DNA from: DASQHM01 sp035632095
Lineage (GTDB): Bacteria > Pseudomonadota > Alphaproteobacteria > Ferrovibrionales > Ferrovibrionaceae
NCBI GenBank assembly: GCA_035632095.1
Contig: DASQHM010000034.1
Coordinates: 1 to 60,612 of the forward strand
Length of the DNA: 60,612 nt
Reading direction: 5' to 3'
Shown here: positions 60,023-60,612 of the stretch, piece by piece
Position numbering within the stretch: the stretch's first letter is position 1
Layout: each line of letters begins with the position of its first letter
The notes under the pieces: generated by a model
Database searches by the model: none
What the model saw: the letters and a program-made list of their open reading frames with translations, nothing else
What the model was told of the DNA's origin: nothing
Made by a program: the position numbers and the translations under genes

Positions 60023-60612
60023 ATGGCCTTGCATATTGACTACGAAATACGTTGGAAAAACTTTCGAGCCTTCGAGGATACCGGTTGGATTGTGATTCGT
60101 CCTCTAACAATTCTTATCGGGCCGAATAACTCTGGAAAGAGCAGCATACTCGCGCCGTTGCTTCTAATGAGTCAAACTATGTCGTCACGAGATTCGATAA
60201 CGCCACTCGTTACTCGCGGCCCACTCATCGACGTTGGAATATTCAAAGATTTCATTCATAAGCATGATACGTCCAGGTCACTCTATTTAGGATTCCGATA
60301 TCATGTTCATGAGCCGCACGACTATAAGGGCAAAATCGAAGGGATAGGGTCGTATCCTCCAGGAGCTTTGGAAGTAACATTCACGGTCGGAAAACGTCCT
60401 GAGGACTTGATACTAAGCCGCTTCGAGCTTTCCGATATCTTTAAGCGTCCATTCTTGACGCAATGGCGCGACCCGGGTGGCAAGTATAGGGTCGGCGGTC
60501 AGTATTTTAGGCAGAAGAAGAGTAACAGGCTGAAACGGGCAGAACGGGAGGTGATACGGACAACATCGCCTGTAAACTTTTTGTTTTCGCCTGCTGCTTT
60601 GATAAATGCCTA
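60023..60612 (+). CDS. AAA family ATPase (partial, 3' end outside window)
   Basis: The first 196 codons of a P-loop ATPase, open to the window end. The N-terminus IRWKNFRAFEDTGWI followed by RPLTILIGPNNSGKSSIL (Walker A at residues 33-41) is the SMC/OLD-like AAA_15/AAA_21 pattern; GPLIDVGIFKDFIHKHD resembles the lid segment of DUF3696-type ATPases. GGAG lies 8 bases before the ATG. Codon use differs sharply from the rest of the window: eight ATA and four AGG codons. Such ATPases occur in phage-defence cassettes (with nucleases or toprim domains) and in other islands; the partner gene would be downstream and is not visible. Confidence 0.8.
   Translation, partial: MALHIDYEIRWKNFRAFEDTGWIVIRPLTILIGPNNSGKSSILAPLLLMSQTMSSRDSITPLVTRGPLIDVGIFKDFIHKHDTSRSLYLGFRYHVHEPHDYKGKIEGIGSYPPGALEVTFTVGKRPEDLILSRFELSDIFKRPFLTQWRDPGGKYRVGGQYFRQKKSNRLKRAEREVIRTTSPVNFLFSPAALINA

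Overview
The window is one contiguous chromosomal segment from a high-GC alphaproteobacterium, most likely a member of the Hyphomicrobiales (Rhizobiales). The signs are a bifunctional Rsh stringent-response enzyme with an RFKD motif, a Ros/MucR regulator of the zinc-ligand-poor type, a RibB with a degenerate GTP-cyclohydrolase II-like tail, a PmtA-like methyltransferase, a cytochrome bc1 chaperone homologue, and the orders lepB-rnc-era-recO-parC and yceD-rpmF-plsX-fabH-ihfA-merR. Genus cannot be fixed from the sequence alone. No rRNA, tRNA, CRISPR array or insertion sequence was seen.

Layout. 0-3.2 kb: a tungstate (tup) ABC transporter operon on the minus strand, its binding protein cut by the window edge, divergent from a one-component regulator with a periplasmic-binding-protein-like domain. 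3.3-13.2 kb: a dense housekeeping block on the plus strand (rpoZ, rsh, DUF2062, pdxJ, acpS, lepB, rnc, era, recO, parC), most junctions overlapping. 13.3-28.5 kb: mixed metabolic and envelope genes (acyl-CoA ligase, leucyl/arginyl transferase, motAB, flavin reductase, threonine ammonia-lyase, penicillin-acylase family hydrolase, hydroxyisobutyrate-dehydrogenase-like protein, DUF1254 lipoprotein, LapG-like cysteine protease, diiron-type MBL protein, CoA-transferase, hemB). 28.6-34.2 kb: a five-gene module whose enzymes together fit isobutyrate/valine breakdown from the free acid to methylmalonate semialdehyde. 34.2-37.8 kb: two overlapping methyltransferases, a glutaryl-CoA-dehydrogenase-like gene with a RidA gene, and a small DUF6898-like protein. 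38-43.3 kb: a branched-chain amino-acid transporter livHMGF, DUF6867 and livK. 43.4-50.9 kb: mucR, then glyA-nrdR-ribD-ribE-ribBX-ribH-nusB-thiL. 51-54.3 kb: DUF4865, a FliL-like membrane protein and the proton-pumping pyrophosphatase hppA. 54.4-59.6 kb: bamE, the bc1 chaperone homologue, yceD, rpmF, plsX, fabH, ihfA, merR.

The last kilobase is different. After merR the base composition drops from roughly two-thirds G+C to roughly one half, codon choice changes, and a P-loop ATPase gene begins at 60023 and runs off the end. This looks like the left edge of an acquired island and is the best candidate location for an undescribed system, but only about 590 bases of it are visible.

Functional links: the LIV transporter could supply valine, leucine and isoleucine to the acyl-CoA modules at 28-37 kb; the rib genes supply FAD for the acyl-CoA dehydrogenases; MucR, IhfA and Rsh are global regulators. 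Calls rest on motif and family recognition by eye; no database search was run.
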